Shown: positions 17,516 to 26,294, counted from the first letter of the stretch. The stretch: 64,000 bases of DNA from Roseovarius indicus (GCF_008728195.1 NZ_CP031598.1:496001-560000), one strand, 5' to 3'. Made by a program: numbers and translations. Notes: generated by a model from the sequence alone, not told the origin.

Positions 17516-17866
17516 ATGACAACGTATCTGCCGCCGGAGGTCCAGGCGGGGCTGGACGACGCCCGCAAGCGGGCGCTGAAAAAGAGCCAACGGCTGAGTG
17601 TTCAGGCGGGGGAGGAGACGTTCCGCGTGCTCGAGGCGTGGGATGACGGGTTCGCGCTGGAGCTGGCGGTGGCCGATCATTTGCGGGGCATGGTCGACCT
17701 GTACGACGGGCCGACGCTGTTGTCGCAATGCCTGATCGTGGCGTCGGAGGAAGACGGCGACCAGATGCGGTTCGAATACAAGCGCATGACCGAGGCGACG
17801 GGCGAGCAGCCGGTCGATTTCGAGAAGCCGGAGAACGCGCCTGTGGCGCTGATCGGCAAGGGCTGA
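17516..17866 (+). CDS. Conserved hypothetical protein
   Basis: A 116-residue soluble protein without signal or membrane helices. It begins with a basic helix-prone region (DDARKRALKKSQRLSVQAG), has EAWDDGFALELAVADHLRG and a DLYDG segment, and ends FEKPENAPVALIGKG. Codon use matches neighbours. It has its own upstream gap, so is probably a separate transcript from cobM. It faces the L,D-transpeptidase gene tail to tail. I do not recognise the family. Confidence 0.6.
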   Translation: MTTYLPPEVQAGLDDARKRALKKSQRLSVQAGEETFRVLEAWDDGFALELAVADHLRGMVDLYDGPTLLSQCLIVASEEDGDQMRFEYKRMTEATGEQPVDFEKPENAPVALIGKG

Positions 17867-17897
17867 TCCGGATCGGCTGAGACGGGGCCGGCCCGGG

Positions 17898-18434
17898 TCA
17901 GGGCCGGATCACCACCTCCGTGCCGATGGGTGCGATGCGCCAGAGTTCCTCTATCACGGTATCCGCCACGGCGATGCAGCCCGCTGTCCAGTCGCCGGGC
18001 AGGGTGCGGAGGCCTTTGACGGCGTTGGGCTGGCCGTGGATGAAGATATCGCCGCCGGGGGAGACGCCCCTGGCGCGGGCCTGGGCCACGTGTTCGGGCT
18101 GGGGGTAGTCGATGCCCAAAGAAAGGTTGTACTTGCTGTTGGGGTTGCGGCGGTCGATGCGGAAGGTGCCTTCGGGCGTGCGGCCGTCGCCTTGCTGCGT
18201 CTTGGGGCCTTCGGGGTCACGGCCGAGGCCGATGGGGTAGCTGCGCAAGGCTTCGCCGCCCTTGAAGACGGTGAGGCGGCGCGCGGCCTTGTCGATCTCG
18301 ATCCGGTCGATCTGTTCGGTGAGGGGCGGCAGCGGCGCGGGCGGCGGTGGCGGGGGCGCATAGCGCTGCCAGAGGATGACCCCGCCGAGGATGAGGGCGG
18401 CCAGAACGGCCGCCCGCAGCGCCCAGCGGATCAT
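17898..18434 (-). CDS. L,D-transpeptidase (YkuD) family protein
   Basis: A 178-residue periplasmic protein with an N-terminal signal anchor (LRAAVLAALILGGVILW) and a short Pro-rich spacer (PPPPPPAPLPP). The YkuD domain includes IHGQPN and the catalytic GDWTAGCIAVAD motif with the nucleophilic Cys. Such enzymes make 3-3 crosslinks in peptidoglycan or anchor proteins to it. The start codon overlaps the patB stop by 4 bases, so the pair is co-transcribed. Confidence 0.88.
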   Translation of the reverse strand: MIRWALRAAVLAALILGGVILWQRYAPPPPPPAPLPPLTEQIDRIEIDKAARRLTVFKGGEALRSYPIGLGRDPEGPKTQQGDGRTPEGTFRIDRRNPNSKYNLSLGIDYPQPEHVAQARARGVSPGGDIFIHGQPNAVKGLRTLPGDWTAGCIAVADTVIEELWRIAPIGTEVVIRP

Positions 18435-19687
18435 TGCAGGTCGGAGAAGGCGTCTTGCAGCCGCGAGACGGCCTCTTCCACGTTGGCGCGCCGGGTGCCG
18501 ATGTTGAAGCGGAGGAAGGTCTCGCCCCCGGTGCCGAAGCCGCCGACGGAGGGAACAAGCCGGGCGTCTTCATGGACGCGGCGCAGGACGTCTTCCATCG
18601 ACAGGCCGGTATTGGCGAAATCGACCCAGGCGAGATAGGTGGATTGCATCGGCATTGGCACGACGCCGGGGATCTGCGCGACGCCATCGTTGAAGACCTG
18701 CGCGTTGCCGGCGATGTAGGGGACCAGCTCGTCGACCCATTCGGCGCCGCGCGGCGTGTAGGCGGCGGCGGTGAGTTCGACGCCCAGCAGGTTGGGCTGG
18801 GTCTGGTGGACGAGCAGCGCGTGGCGGAATTTCTTGCGCTTTTCCGCCTCGGGGATGGTCACGGCGGCGTTGCGCGCCCCGGCGATGTTGAAGGTCTTGG
18901 ACGCGGCGGTCAGCACGATGGTGCGATGGGCGGCCTCTGGCGCGGCCACCATGAAGGGGGTGTAGCTGTTGCCGGGGAAGGCGAGGTCGTGGTGGATCTC
19001 GTCGGAGATCATCAGCAGGTCGTGCTTTTCGCAGAACGCGGCGAGCTGCTGAAGTTCCTCGACCGTCCAGATGCGCCCTGCCGGGTTGTGGGGCGAGGAG
19101 ATCAGGACGGCCTTTTCCTTGCCCGTCAGGCCGGCTTCCAGCGCGTCGAAATCCATGTGGTAGATACCGTCGCGGATGACCAGCGGCGACTCGTGCACCA
19201 CCCGGCCGGCGTTCTTCGTCTTGTTTGTGAACTCGTGGTAGACGGGGGTGAAGATGATCACCTCGTCGCCCGGGTCGGTGAAGGTTTCGAGCAGGAGCGC
19301 GATGGCGTGGCCGAGGCCCAGCGTGCTGGTCATCCAGTCGGGGTCGACCGCCCAGCCGTGGCGTTCCTTCATCCACCAGGCGGCGGCCTGAATGGCCTTG
19401 GCGTCGGAGGCGAAATAGCCGTAATTGGCCTTTTCCAGAAGGCCCTGAACGGCCTCCTGCAGGACGTCCGCCGCGCGGAAATCCATGTCGGCGACCCACA
19501 TGGCGATGCCATCCTCGGGCGAAACGCCGCCATAGGCCTCCATCTTGTCCCACTTGGTGGCGTTGGTGCCGCGGCGGTCGATCGGCTCGTCGAAATTCGT
19601 TTCGGAGGCGGCACCGGAAGAGGACGCGTGCCCGTCGCCGGTGGACTCGTTGGTGCCGTGCGGGTCGGTTGGATCGTCGAAATTCAT
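18431..19687 (-). CDS. patB: PatB/MalY-type aminotransferase, putative C-S lyase, with duplicated N-terminus
   Basis: A 418-residue PLP enzyme of fold type I. It has MWVADMDF, SSPHNPAGR, ISDEIHHDL and TAASKTFNIAG, where Lys binds PLP. This family cleaves cystathionine-type C-S bonds. Oddity: a segment NFDDPTDPHGTN at residues 2-13 is repeated as NFDEPIDRRGTN at about 31-42, and typical family members begin with the second copy. The first 29 residues thus look like a tandem duplication of the 5' end of the gene with a Ser/Ala/Gly linker. It is upstream of the L,D-transpeptidase gene. Confidence 0.88.
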   Translation of the reverse strand: MNFDDPTDPHGTNESTGDGHASSSGAASETNFDEPIDRRGTNATKWDKMEAYGGVSPEDGIAMWVADMDFRAADVLQEAVQGLLEKANYGYFASDAKAIQAAAWWMKERHGWAVDPDWMTSTLGLGHAIALLLETFTDPGDEVIIFTPVYHEFTNKTKNAGRVVHESPLVIRDGIYHMDFDALEAGLTGKEKAVLISSPHNPAGRIWTVEELQQLAAFCEKHDLLMISDEIHHDLAFPGNSYTPFMVAAPEAAHRTIVLTAASKTFNIAGARNAAVTIPEAEKRKKFRHALLVHQTQPNLLGVELTAAAYTPRGAEWVDELVPYIAGNAQVFNDGVAQIPGVVPMPMQSTYLAWVDFANTGLSMEDVLRRVHEDARLVPSVGGFGTGGETFLRFNIGTRRANVEEAVSRLQDAFSDLQ

Positions 19688-19787
19688 GGGGCCTCCGGTT
19701 GCTCGCTCTTGCGCGGGAAGCTATCTCACTGAGGCCCGGGTGCAAGGGGCGTTGCGCCTCGCGCGGCCATCGCCTAAATGAACACGC

Positions 19788-20306
19788 ATGAAACGGCCTA
19801 TTCTCATTCACCCCGATCCGCGCCTGAAAAAGGTGTGCGCGCCCGTGAGCGATGTCTCGGACGAGCTGCGCGCGCTGGCCGACGACATGCTGGAAACCAT
19901 GTACCACGCGCCGGGCATCGGCCTGGCGGCGCCGCAGGTGGGCGTGATGGATCGCCTGCTGGTGATGGATTGCGTGAAGGAAGAGAACGAGACGCCGCGG
20001 CCGATGGTGCTGATCAACCCAGAGGTGGTGGCCAGTTCGGATGAAAAGAACGTCTACGAGGAAGGCTGCCTGTCGATCCCCGAGCAGTTTGCCGAGGTGA
20101 CGCGGCCCAAGCTGGTCGACGTGCGCTGGATGGACCTTGACGGCAATGAGCAGCAGGAGACGTTCGACGGGCTGTGGGCGACCTGCGTGCAGCACGAGAT
20201 CGACCATTTAAACGGCAAGCTGTTCATCGATTACCTCGGGCCGATGAAGCGGCAGATGATCACCCGCCGGATGCAGAAGCTGAAGCGGGAAAAGGCGCGG
20301 GTGTGA
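19788..20306 (+). CDS. def: Peptide deformylase
   Basis: A 172-residue metallo-hydrolase that removes the formyl group from nascent proteins. All three motifs are intact: GIGLAAPQ, EGCLSIP (Cys metal ligand) and QHEIDHLNG (two His ligands and catalytic Glu). It starts a def-def-like-fmt cluster; the next gene begins at a GTGA overlap (20303-20306). ATG 19788 gives the usual N-terminus. Confidence 0.96.
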   Translation: MKRPILIHPDPRLKKVCAPVSDVSDELRALADDMLETMYHAPGIGLAAPQVGVMDRLLVMDCVKEENETPRPMVLINPEVVASSDEKNVYEEGCLSIPEQFAEVTRPKLVDVRWMDLDGNEQQETFDGLWATCVQHEIDHLNGKLFIDYLGPMKRQMITRRMQKLKREKARV

Positions 20307-20797
20307 GCGTTCGGCGCTGTCTGCCCTGGCCCGACGGGCGGTTGCGCCGTGCGGCGGAGCCGGTGGACGCCATCACCGACGAGATCCGCGCGACTTGGAA
20401 CGACATGATCGACACGATGGAGGCGATGCCCGGCGTCGGGCTGGCGGCCACGCAGATCGGCGTGATGCTGCGGCTGGCTGTGGTGGATGCGTCGTCGGAG
20501 CGGGGGAAGGCTGTGCGGATGGCCAACCCCGAGGTTCTGCATGCCAGTATCGAACTGCGCGAGCATGAAGAGGCGAGCCCGAACTTGCCGGGTGTGTCGG
20601 CCAAGGTGAAGCGGCCCCGGGCGGTGACGGTGCGGTTTCTGAACGAGGCGGGCGAGGTGGAGGAGCGCGATTTCGTCGGGCTCTGGGCGACCTCGGTGCA
20701 GCACCAGATCGACCACCTGAACGGGCGGCTTTACTTTGACCGGCTGGGCAAGGTGAAGCGGGACATGCTGTTGCGGAAGGCGAAGAAAGCCGGGTAG
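20303..20797 (+). CDS. Peptide deformylase-like protein lacking catalytic residues
   Basis: A 164-residue paralogue of the gene just upstream. Motif 1 is kept (GVGLAATQIG) but motif 2 reads EASPNLPG, with no Cys ligand, and motif 3 reads QHQIDHLNG, with Gln for the catalytic Glu. It is therefore unlikely to be an ordinary deformylase; it may have a binding or regulatory role. The GTG start overlaps the def stop (GTGA), which implies coupled translation. The reading frame is intact with codon use like its neighbours, so it is not a decaying pseudogene. Confidence 0.85.
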   Translation: MSVRRCLPWPDGRLRRAAEPVDAITDEIRATWNDMIDTMEAMPGVGLAATQIGVMLRLAVVDASSERGKAVRMANPEVLHASIELREHEEASPNLPGVSAKVKRPRAVTVRFLNEAGEVEERDFVGLWATSVQHQIDHLNGRLYFDRLGKVKRDMLLRKAKKAG

Positions 20798-20813
20798 GCG
20801 GGTGGTGGTGAGA

Positions 20814-20836
20814 GGTGGGTTGGCACCCACCCTACG
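20814..20836. repeat. REP-like palindrome GGTGGGTTGGCACCCACCCTACG
   Basis: A near-perfect palindrome (GGTGGGT ... ACCCACC) with a CTACG tail. It holds an intact CCCACCCTACG at 20826-20836, the same target sequence as that interrupted by the IS110 element. Confidence 0.85.
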
Positions 20837-20853
20837 GCGCCGGACATCCGGGC

Positions 20854-20876
20854 GGTGGGTTGGCATCCACCTTACG
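20854..20876. repeat. REP-like palindrome, diverged second copy
   Basis: GGTGGGTTGGCATCCACCTTACG, 18 bases after the first copy and just before fmt. Two substitutions weaken the palindrome and the IS110 target core. Confidence 0.8.
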
Positions 20877-20893
20877 TGAGGAAAGGGACACCG

Positions 20894-21799
20894 ATGCGCG
20901 TGGTATTCATGGGAACGCCCGATTTCTCGGTGCCGGTGCTCGACGCACTGGTGGAGGCCGGGCACGAGGTGGCGGCCGTCTATTGCCAGCCGCCGCGCCC
21001 GGCGGGCCGGGGCAAGAAGGACCGGCCGACGCCGGTGCATGCAAGGGCCGAGGCGCTGGGGCTGGAGGTGCGGCATCCGGAGCGGCTGAAAGGGGCCGAG
21101 GAGCAGGCGGAATTCGCGGCGCTCAACGCGGATGTTGCGGTGGTGGTGGCCTACGGGCTGATCCTGCCGCAGGCGGTGCTGGATATGCCGAAGCATGGCT
21201 GTCTGAACATTCACGCCTCGCTTCTGCCGCGCTGGCGGGGGGCGGCGCCGATTCACCGGGCGATCATGGCGGGCGATGCCGAGACGGGCGTGTGCATCAT
21301 GCAGATGGAGGCGGGGCTCGATACCGGGCCGGTTCTGTTGCGGGAGGCGACGCCGATCAGGGCGGAGGACACGACCGGCTCGCTGCATGACCGGCTGTCG
21401 GCGATGGGCGCGGCGTTGATCGTGAAGGCGCTGGCGGGGCTGGGCGAGCTGGTGCCAGAGGCTCAGCCAGAGGAGGGCGTGACCTATGCCGACAAGATCG
21501 ACAAGGCCGAGGCGAAGGTTGACTGGGCCGCGCCGGCGACGGAGGTCGACGGGAAGATCCGCGGGCTTTCCCCCTTTCCCGGTGCTTGGACCGATTATGA
21601 CGGCCAAAGGATCAAGCTGCTGGCCTCGCGCCTGGCCGAAGGGGCCGGCGCGCCGGGCGAGGTGCTCGACGATGCGCTGACGGTGGCCTGTGGTGAGGGC
21701 GCGGTGCAGGTTTTGCGCTTGCAACGGGCCGGCCGGGGGCCGCAGGATGCCGCCGAGTTCCTGCGCGGCACGAAGCTGCCCCGCGGCACGCGGTTGTAG
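20894..21799 (+). CDS. fmt: Methionyl-tRNA formyltransferase
   Basis: A 301-residue enzyme that formylates Met-tRNAi using 10-formyl-tetrahydrofolate. It has [16 protein letters not shown] at the N-terminus, [13 protein letters not shown] (catalytic Asn-His region) and [11 protein letters not shown]. The C-terminal OB domain holds the last ~90 residues. ATG 20894 is the family start; an upstream in-frame ATG at 20855 would translate through the REP-like repeat. It works with def. Confidence 0.95.
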   Translation: MRVVFMGTPDFSVPVLDALVEAGHEVAAVYCQPPRPAGRGKKDRPTPVHARAEALGLEVRHPERLKGAEEQAEFAALNADVAVVVAYGLILPQAVLDMPKHGCLNIHASLLPRWRGAAPIHRAIMAGDAETGVCIMQMEAGLDTGPVLLREATPIRAEDTTGSLHDRLSAMGAALIVKALAGLGELVPEAQPEEGVTYADKIDKAEAKVDWAAPATEVDGKIRGLSPFPGAWTDYDGQRIKLLASRLAEGAGAPGEVLDDALTVACGEGAVQVLRLQRAGRGPQDAAEFLRGTKLPRGTRL

Positions 21800-21812
21800 A
21801 GAGGGGTCGCGC

Positions 21813-22055
21813 ATGTTTCTGCAGCTTTTCGGCACGGTCGTGATTGCCGGGATCGTGGGCTATGTCAGCGAGAAGTCGGGGTTCACGCGGAACGGCTACC
21901 TGCCCTCGATCATCATCTGCGTCGGCGGGGCGTTCCTGTTCTACTTCGTGCGGATCATGTTCGGGTTCCGCTTCGGCGCCCCGGGAGTGGACGCGATCCT
22001 CTCGTCCATCGGTGCGTTGATCATCGTGCCGACCCATTGGCGCAAACGCAGGTAA
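21813..22055 (+). CDS. Small membrane protein
   Basis: An 80-residue protein with two or three membrane helices (LFGTVVIAGIVGYVSEK, IIICVGGAFLFYFVRIMFGF, ILSSIGALIIVPTHW) and a basic C-terminus (WRKRR). Layout resembles the transglycosylase-associated family. It lies 13 bases after fmt and 11 before the next small membrane gene, so they are probably one transcript. ATG 21813 begins the first helix. Function unknown. Confidence 0.65.
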   Translation: MFLQLFGTVVIAGIVGYVSEKSGFTRNGYLPSIIICVGGAFLFYFVRIMFGFRFGAPGVDAILSSIGALIIVPTHWRKRR

Positions 22056-22066
22056 GGAGGGAGCCG

Positions 22067-22309
22067 ATGTCTGTCATCTACCTGATCATCATCGGGGCCG
22101 CGGCGGGGTTTCTCGCGACGCGGATCATGAAGATCGAGGCCGGTATCCTGCCGACGATCGGGATCGGTATCGCCGGGGCGCTGATCGGCGGGCTGGTGTT
22201 GCAGGTGCTGCTGACGGTGGCGGGGCTTTTGGGCGGGCTGATCGGGGCCGTGCTGGGGGCGCTTCTGCTGATCTGGCTTTACCAGACCTACTGGGCGCGC
22301 CGGAAATAG
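22067..22309 (+). CDS. Small Gly-rich membrane protein (GlsB/YeaQ/YmgE-like)
   Basis: An 80-residue protein with Gly-rich helices (YLIIIGAAAGFLATRIMK, LPTIGIGIAGALIGGLVLQVLL and GLLGGLIGAVLGALLLIWLY), which fits the transglycosylase-associated GlsB/YeaQ/YmgE stress-membrane group. Named from character only. A GGAGGGAGCC ribosome site precedes ATG 22067. It is the last gene of the def-fmt run and faces rnhA. Confidence 0.65.
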   Translation: MSVIYLIIIGAAAGFLATRIMKIEAGILPTIGIGIAGALIGGLVLQVLLTVAGLLGGLIGAVLGALLLIWLYQTYWARRK

Positions 22310-22327
22310 GCCGGGCGGGCGCCTGCA

Positions 22328-22407
22328 CTTTCATTGTTCCGGAAATACTCAAAGCGCGGCGCCTGCGTCGGGGCGGGGCGTATCGAGTATTTGGAGAACA
22401 GTGAAAG
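22328..22407. repeat. 23-bp near-perfect inverted repeat between convergent genes
   Basis: CTTTCATTGTTCCGGAAATACTC (22328-22350) and GAGTATTTGGAGAACAGTGAAAG (22385-22407) are inverse complements except for four central positions, with a 34-base loop. It lies between the convergent ends of the small membrane gene and rnhA and could end both transcripts, though neither side has a clear T run. Confidence 0.65.
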
Positions 22408-22414
22408 CCCGGGC

Positions 22415-22876
22415 TCAGCCCTTGCCCGGTTTGAAGGGTTTCATGCCGGCGCGGGCGAGTTCGTCGGCGCGTTCGTTCTCGGGGTGGCCGGCGTGGCCCT
22501 TGACCCATTCCCAGGTGACCTTGTGGCGCGCCTGGGCCGCGTCGAGGCGTTGCCAGAGTTCGGCGTTCTTCACGGGCTTTTTCGCAGCGGTCTTCCAGCC
22601 GTTCTTCTTCCAGCCGAAGATCCAGCCGGTGACGCCGTTTTTCACGTAAGCGCTGTCGGTGACGATGGTGATGGGCGAGGGCGTTTTCAGCGCCTCGAGC
22701 GCGTGGATCGCGGCGAGGAGTTCCATCCGGTTGTTGGTGGTCTCGGCCTCGCCGCCCTTGAGCTCGCGTTCCTTGACGACGTTGTCGCCCTCCATCGCCT
22801 GCAGGAGGACACCCCAGCCGCCCGGGCCGGGATTGCCGGAACAGGCCCCGTCGGTATAGGCGAAGAGCTCAGCCAT
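22415..22876 (-). CDS. rnhA: Ribonuclease HI
   Basis: A 153-residue endonuclease for RNA in RNA-DNA hybrids. It shows [16 protein letters not shown] with the first catalytic Asp, [12 protein letters not shown] with Glu, [10 protein letters not shown] with Asp and [14 protein letters not shown] with the last Asp and the loop His. Full-length for the family. It overlaps the upstream methyltransferase gene by 8 bases. Confidence 0.96.
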   Translation of the reverse strand: MAELFAYTDGACSGNPGPGGWGVLLQAMEGDNVVKERELKGGEAETTNNRMELLAAIHALEALKTPSPITIVTDSAYVKNGVTGWIFGWKKNGWKTAAKKPVKNAELWQRLDAAQARHKVTWEWVKGHAGHPENERADELARAGMKPFKPGKG

Positions 22877-23462
22877 GGGCGGCGATCGTGATCCAGGGGT
22901 CCATCGTGCCGGCGAGGCCCTTGTCGGTGCCGGTGTGCGAGGAGAAGGGGGTGAAGCCGGCGTCGGTGAGGAGGTCGTGCAGCTTCTCGTCGGTGTAATA
23001 GGTGTAATGACGGCCGAGCGCGTCGCGATGCGCGCCTACGCCGGTTTTCATGCCGATATGGAAGAGCCCGCCGGGTTTGAGCGCACGGCGGAGCGCGGCG
23101 AGGTGGCGGGGCATGGCGTCGCGCGGGGCGTGGAGGAGGGAGAAATTGGCCCAGATGCCGTCATAGGCATCGGTCTCGGTGATGTCGTCGAAACTGGCGA
23201 CACGGGCGGTGACGCCCGGGGAGCGGCTGGCGAGGTCGACCATTTCCGGGGCGGCGTCGGTGGCGGTGACGGTGAGGCCCGCAGCCGCCATTTGCGCCGC
23301 CGCCCAGCCCGGGCCGCAGCCGAGGTCGAGCACATGGGCGCCCGAGGGCAGGGCGCCGATGAAGGCGGCCAGCTGGGGGTCGTCGGGGGCTTCGTCGGTC
23401 ATGCGGACGTAGTCGTCGATCTTGGCCGCATAGGCCGCGAGGGTTTCCTTGTCGGTGCTCAT
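22869..23462 (-). CDS. Class I SAM-dependent methyltransferase
   Basis: A 197-residue Rossmann methyltransferase. It has [16 protein letters not shown] (motif I), a [14 protein letters not shown] segment (motif II Asp) and [14 protein letters not shown]. The substrate cannot be told. ATG 23462 overlaps the stop of the DUF3429 gene upstream by 4 bases, and the 3' end overlaps rnhA. The three genes form a tight reverse-strand unit. Confidence 0.88.
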   Translation of the reverse strand: MSTDKETLAAYAAKIDDYVRMTDEAPDDPQLAAFIGALPSGAHVLDLGCGPGWAAAQMAAAGLTVTATDAAPEMVDLASRSPGVTARVASFDDITETDAYDGIWANFSLLHAPRDAMPRHLAALRRALKPGGLFHIGMKTGVGAHRDALGRHYTYYTDEKLHDLLTDAGFTPFSSHTGTDKGLAGTMDPWITIAAHG

Positions 23463-23914
23463 GAGAAGATCACTCCGATCGCGAGGCAGGTGGTGACGAC
23501 GATGGTCAGCAGGATGCGCAGCTGCATCCACCAGTCGGGCGCCGCCCCCTGCCTCCAGAAAAACCAGTCGATGCCGAGGATGGCGATGAAGCCCGCGATA
23601 AGCGAGAGCCCCGCCGAGGTGACGCCGCCGCCGGTGGTGAAGAAGGCCCAGAGCGCGGGCAGCACCGACAGGATGTAGCCGGTCGTGGCGCGCGCGCCGT
23701 GCAGGCGCGTGGCGAAGCCCCAGAGGACGCCCGACATGAAGCTGAGGATGATCGCCCCGTAGAACAGCATCACGTAAGCCCCGGCGAAGCGTGGGCCAAG
23801 CGTACGCGCGCCCCATTCGGCCAGCCCCGGCTGGAGCACGGTCAGAACGCTCCAGACGAAGGGGAGAAGGCCGGCGAAGCCGAGCAGGAGGGGCGTGCGG
23901 GGGATTTCGGTCAA
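23459..23914 (-). CDS. DUF3429-type membrane protein
   Basis: A 151-residue integral membrane protein with about five helices (LLLGFAGLLPFVWSVLTVL, FAGAYVMLFYGAIILSFMSG and ILLTIVVTTCLAIGVIF among them). The GxxxFMSGVLWGF segment and size match DUF3429, whose function is unknown. It is the first gene of the DUF3429-methyltransferase-rnhA unit. Confidence 0.78.
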   Translation of the reverse strand: MTEIPRTPLLLGFAGLLPFVWSVLTVLQPGLAEWGARTLGPRFAGAYVMLFYGAIILSFMSGVLWGFATRLHGARATTGYILSVLPALWAFFTTGGGVTSAGLSLIAGFIAILGIDWFFWRQGAAPDWWMQLRILLTIVVTTCLAIGVIFS

Positions 23915-23991
23915 GGAGCTATCCGGGCGTGACGTGATGGGGAGGGTGTAGAGCCCGGGCGGGATGGGTTCAAGGGCTGGCTGGGTCGTGG

Positions 23992-24603
23992 TCAGGCACG
24001 TTCGAGGGCGAGGCGGCCTGCGAGGGACGCGAAGATGGCGGCGAAGCCGCGGCCGAGCCAGCGCATGATGCGTTCCGAGGCGAGCAGCCGATCGCGGGCG
24101 GCGGCGGCGAAAAGCCCGTAGAGCAGGAAAACCGCGAGGGTGAGCGCCATGAAGACGGCGCCGAGGCCCAGCATCTCGGCCGTCGCCGTGGCCGGGTTGC
24201 CCGACAGGAAGGGCGGCAGGAGGGCCAGGAAGAAGATCGAGAGCTTGGGGTTGAGAATGTTGATGAGCGCGCCGCGGCGGGCGATCGTCAGGCCCGGCTC
24301 GGCCCGCGCCTCGGGGCGGACGGAGAGGGCGCCGTCGGATTTGAGCGCGTGCCAGGCAAGGTAGAGCAGGTAGGCGACGCCCGCGAATTTCACCAGTTGG
24401 AAGAGCAGCGCGGAGGCATGGAGCACGGCGGCGAGGCCCAGTGTGGCCGCGAGGATATGCGGGACGATCCCGAAGGTGCAGCCAAGGGCCGCGAAGGCGG
24501 AGGCGCGGCGGCCCCGGCCGAGGCCGATGGCGAGCGTGTAGATGACCCCGGTGCCGGGGGCGATGACGACGACGAGGGCGGTGATGAGGAACTGGAGGGT
24601 CAT
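23992..24603 (-). CDS. LysE-family translocator
   Basis: A 203-residue inner membrane exporter of the LysE/RhtB family for amino acids or related compounds. It begins with a helix ending VVIAPGTGVIYTLAIG (the PGP-like turn), and has YLLYLAWHALK and NPKLSIFFLALLPPF, which are family markers. ATG 24603 fits the first helix best. It lies downstream of a repeat-rich gap. Confidence 0.88.
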   Translation of the reverse strand: MTLQFLITALVVVIAPGTGVIYTLAIGLGRGRRASAFAALGCTFGIVPHILAATLGLAAVLHASALLFQLVKFAGVAYLLYLAWHALKSDGALSVRPEARAEPGLTIARRGALINILNPKLSIFFLALLPPFLSGNPATATAEMLGLGAVFMALTLAVFLLYGLFAAAARDRLLASERIMRWLGRGFAAIFASLAGRLALERA

Positions 24604-24648
24604 TGTAGCAGGTCTCGGCAATGGGTGTCGCGGGACCTTAGGCGGGGG

Positions 24649-25150
24649 TGAGGCCCCGGATCAAGTCCGGGGCGCGGGGTGGGGGGAGGAAACGGGGCAC
24701 GGGCGTGTCCTGCGCGGGGAGCGCGACCTTTGCAAACGGTCTTCTCGAATGGCGCGCTATGCGGCCCGCACCAGCCCAGAGCCGGGGCCTCTTGCCGCTT
24801 TGCATTGTGCGGCCAGGGGGGCCGGGGTCGGGGATGTATCGGGGGAGCCCGGGTCAAGCCTCGGCCGGAATGGGTGTGGTAAGCCGTGGTGCCGAATGGG
24901 CTCCGGGTGGGCGAGGTGTGCGGCGCGAGGCCGCGGGTCAGGTCCGGGGCGGGGGTTGATGGGAAGAGACGGGGCAAGGGAAAGGTTCGGCGCGGGAGGG
25001 CGCGACCTTTGCAACCGTTCTACTTGAATGGCGCACTATGCGGTCCGCCCCGGCCCCAAGCCAGGGTATCTTTCCGCTTTGCGTTGCGCGGCTCACGCGG
25101 GCTCGGGTCGGGGAGGTGTGCGGCGCGAAGCCCCGGATCAAGTCCGGGGC
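24649..25150. repeat. Repeat-rich 670-base gap: two diverged direct copies of a ~200-bp unit
   Basis: The gap 24604-25273 between LysE and ispH has no supported gene. Two related blocks start near 24649 and 24928. Their aligned centre is CGCGACCTTTGCAA at 24722-24735 and 25001-25014 (offset 279), followed by (C)TTGAATGGCGC.CTATGCGG in both, then a CCGCTTTGCNTTG match. Palindromes CCCCGGATCAAGTCCGGGG are at 24654-24672 and 25131-25149, with a decayed copy near 24929-24949. Open frames here change between copies and lack a consistent protein, so the blocks look like non-coding repeats. Confidence 0.7.
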
Positions 25151-25191
25151 GGGGAGATGTGGGGGGTGAGACTCTCTTCGAGGCGGTGGTG

Positions 25192-25260
25192 CCGGAATTT
25201 TCGAAAATTCCGGGCCCGGAAAATGCGCATTTTCCGGACCGTTTTCCGCGCGGAAAACGG
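25192..25260. repeat. Triple-hairpin module, copy 1
   Basis: Three palindromes back to back: 25192-25213 (CCGGAATTTTCGAAAATTCCGG), 25216-25237 (CCGGAAAATG-CG-CATTTTCCGG) and 25239-25260 (CCGTTTTCCGCGCGGAAAACGG). A related module is at 44035-44102. It lies 13 bases beyond the ispH stop codon. Confidence 0.85.
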
Positions 25261-25273
25261 CGTCGCGCGTGTG

Positions 25274-26224
25274 TCAGGCGGGTTCGCGGAGGACGCGGGG
25301 AACCTTGAATTCGACGCTTTCCTGCGCGGTTTCCACCTGCTCGGTGGTCACGTCGTAGCGGGCGCGGAAGGCGTCGATGACCTCGTCGACCAGCACTTCC
25401 GGCGCAGAGGCGCCGGCGGTGATGCCGATGGAGGTGATGCCCTCGAGCGCGCGCCAGTCGATATCGGCGGCGCGCTGGACGAGTTGGGAATAGGTGCAGC
25501 CAGCCTTGGCCCCTACCTCGACCAGACGGCGGGAGTTCGAGGAATTGGGCGCGCCCACCACGAGCATGGCGTCGGCTTGGGCCGCCATGGCCTTGACCGC
25601 TTCCTGCCGGTTGGTGGTCGCGTAGCAGATGTCTTCCTTGTGCGGCCCCTTGATGGCCGGAAAACGGGCGTTGAGGGCCGCGACGATATCGGTGGTGTCG
25701 TCGACCGAGAGGGTGGTCTGGGTGACGAAGGCGAGCTGCTCGGGGTCGCGCACGGTGATCCCGGCGACGTCATCGACGGTTTCCACCAGCAGCACGTCGC
25801 CGTCGGGCAGCTGGCCCATGGTGCCGATGGTCTCGGGGTGGCCGGCATGGCCGATCATGATGATCTGGAGGCCGTTCTCGGCGTGGCGCTCGGCCTCGAT
25901 ATGAACCTTCGACACCAGCGGGCAGGTGGCGTCGACATAGACCATCTCGCGCCGCGCGGCCTCGGCTGGGACGGCCTTGGGTACGCCGTGGGCCGAGAAG
26001 ATCACGGGCCGGTCGTCGGGGCAGTCTTCGAGTTCCTCGACGAAGACCGCGCCCTTGGCGCGCAGGTCGTCGACCACGTATTTGTTGTGCACGATCTCGT
26101 GGCGCACGTAGACGGGCGCGCCCCATTTCTGCAGCGCCATCTCGACGATCTTGATCGCGCGGTCGACGCCGGCACAGAAGCCGCGGGGGGCGGCGAGGTA
26201 GAGGGTGAGGGGCGGTTTGGTCAT
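25274..26224 (-). CDS. ispH: 4-hydroxy-3-methylbut-2-enyl diphosphate reductase IspH
   Basis: A 316-residue iron-sulfur enzyme making isopentenyl and dimethylallyl diphosphate in the last step of the MEP pathway. The three cluster cysteines are in [11 protein letters not shown] (residue ~17), DATCPLV (~98) and GCTYSQ (~200). [10 protein letters not shown] and HAGHPET hold conserved histidines, and PNSSNSRRL contacts diphosphate. Length is as expected. Confidence 0.96.
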   Translation of the reverse strand: MTKPPLTLYLAAPRGFCAGVDRAIKIVEMALQKWGAPVYVRHEIVHNKYVVDDLRAKGAVFVEELEDCPDDRPVIFSAHGVPKAVPAEAARREMVYVDATCPLVSKVHIEAERHAENGLQIIMIGHAGHPETIGTMGQLPDGDVLLVETVDDVAGITVRDPEQLAFVTQTTLSVDDTTDIVAALNARFPAIKGPHKEDICYATTNRQEAVKAMAAQADAMLVVGAPNSSNSRRLVEVGAKAGCTYSQLVQRAADIDWRALEGITSIGITAGASAPEVLVDEVIDAFRARYDVTTEQVETAQESVEFKVPRVLREPA

Positions 26225-26294
26225 GGGGCCTCCTGTCCGTGGTCCAGAGGTAAGGCCTGTGAGCCCGTGCGTCCAGAGGGGGCGGCCGGAACGG

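Noticed and set aside
20855..20893. Upstream fmt start giving MGWHPPY
   Set aside because: Those residues are the translation of the REP-like repeat; the family start is at 20894.
24648..25308. Several 100-140-codon frames in the ispH-LysE gap
   Set aside because: They shift frame between the two repeat copies and run through palindromes, so they are not kept as proteins.
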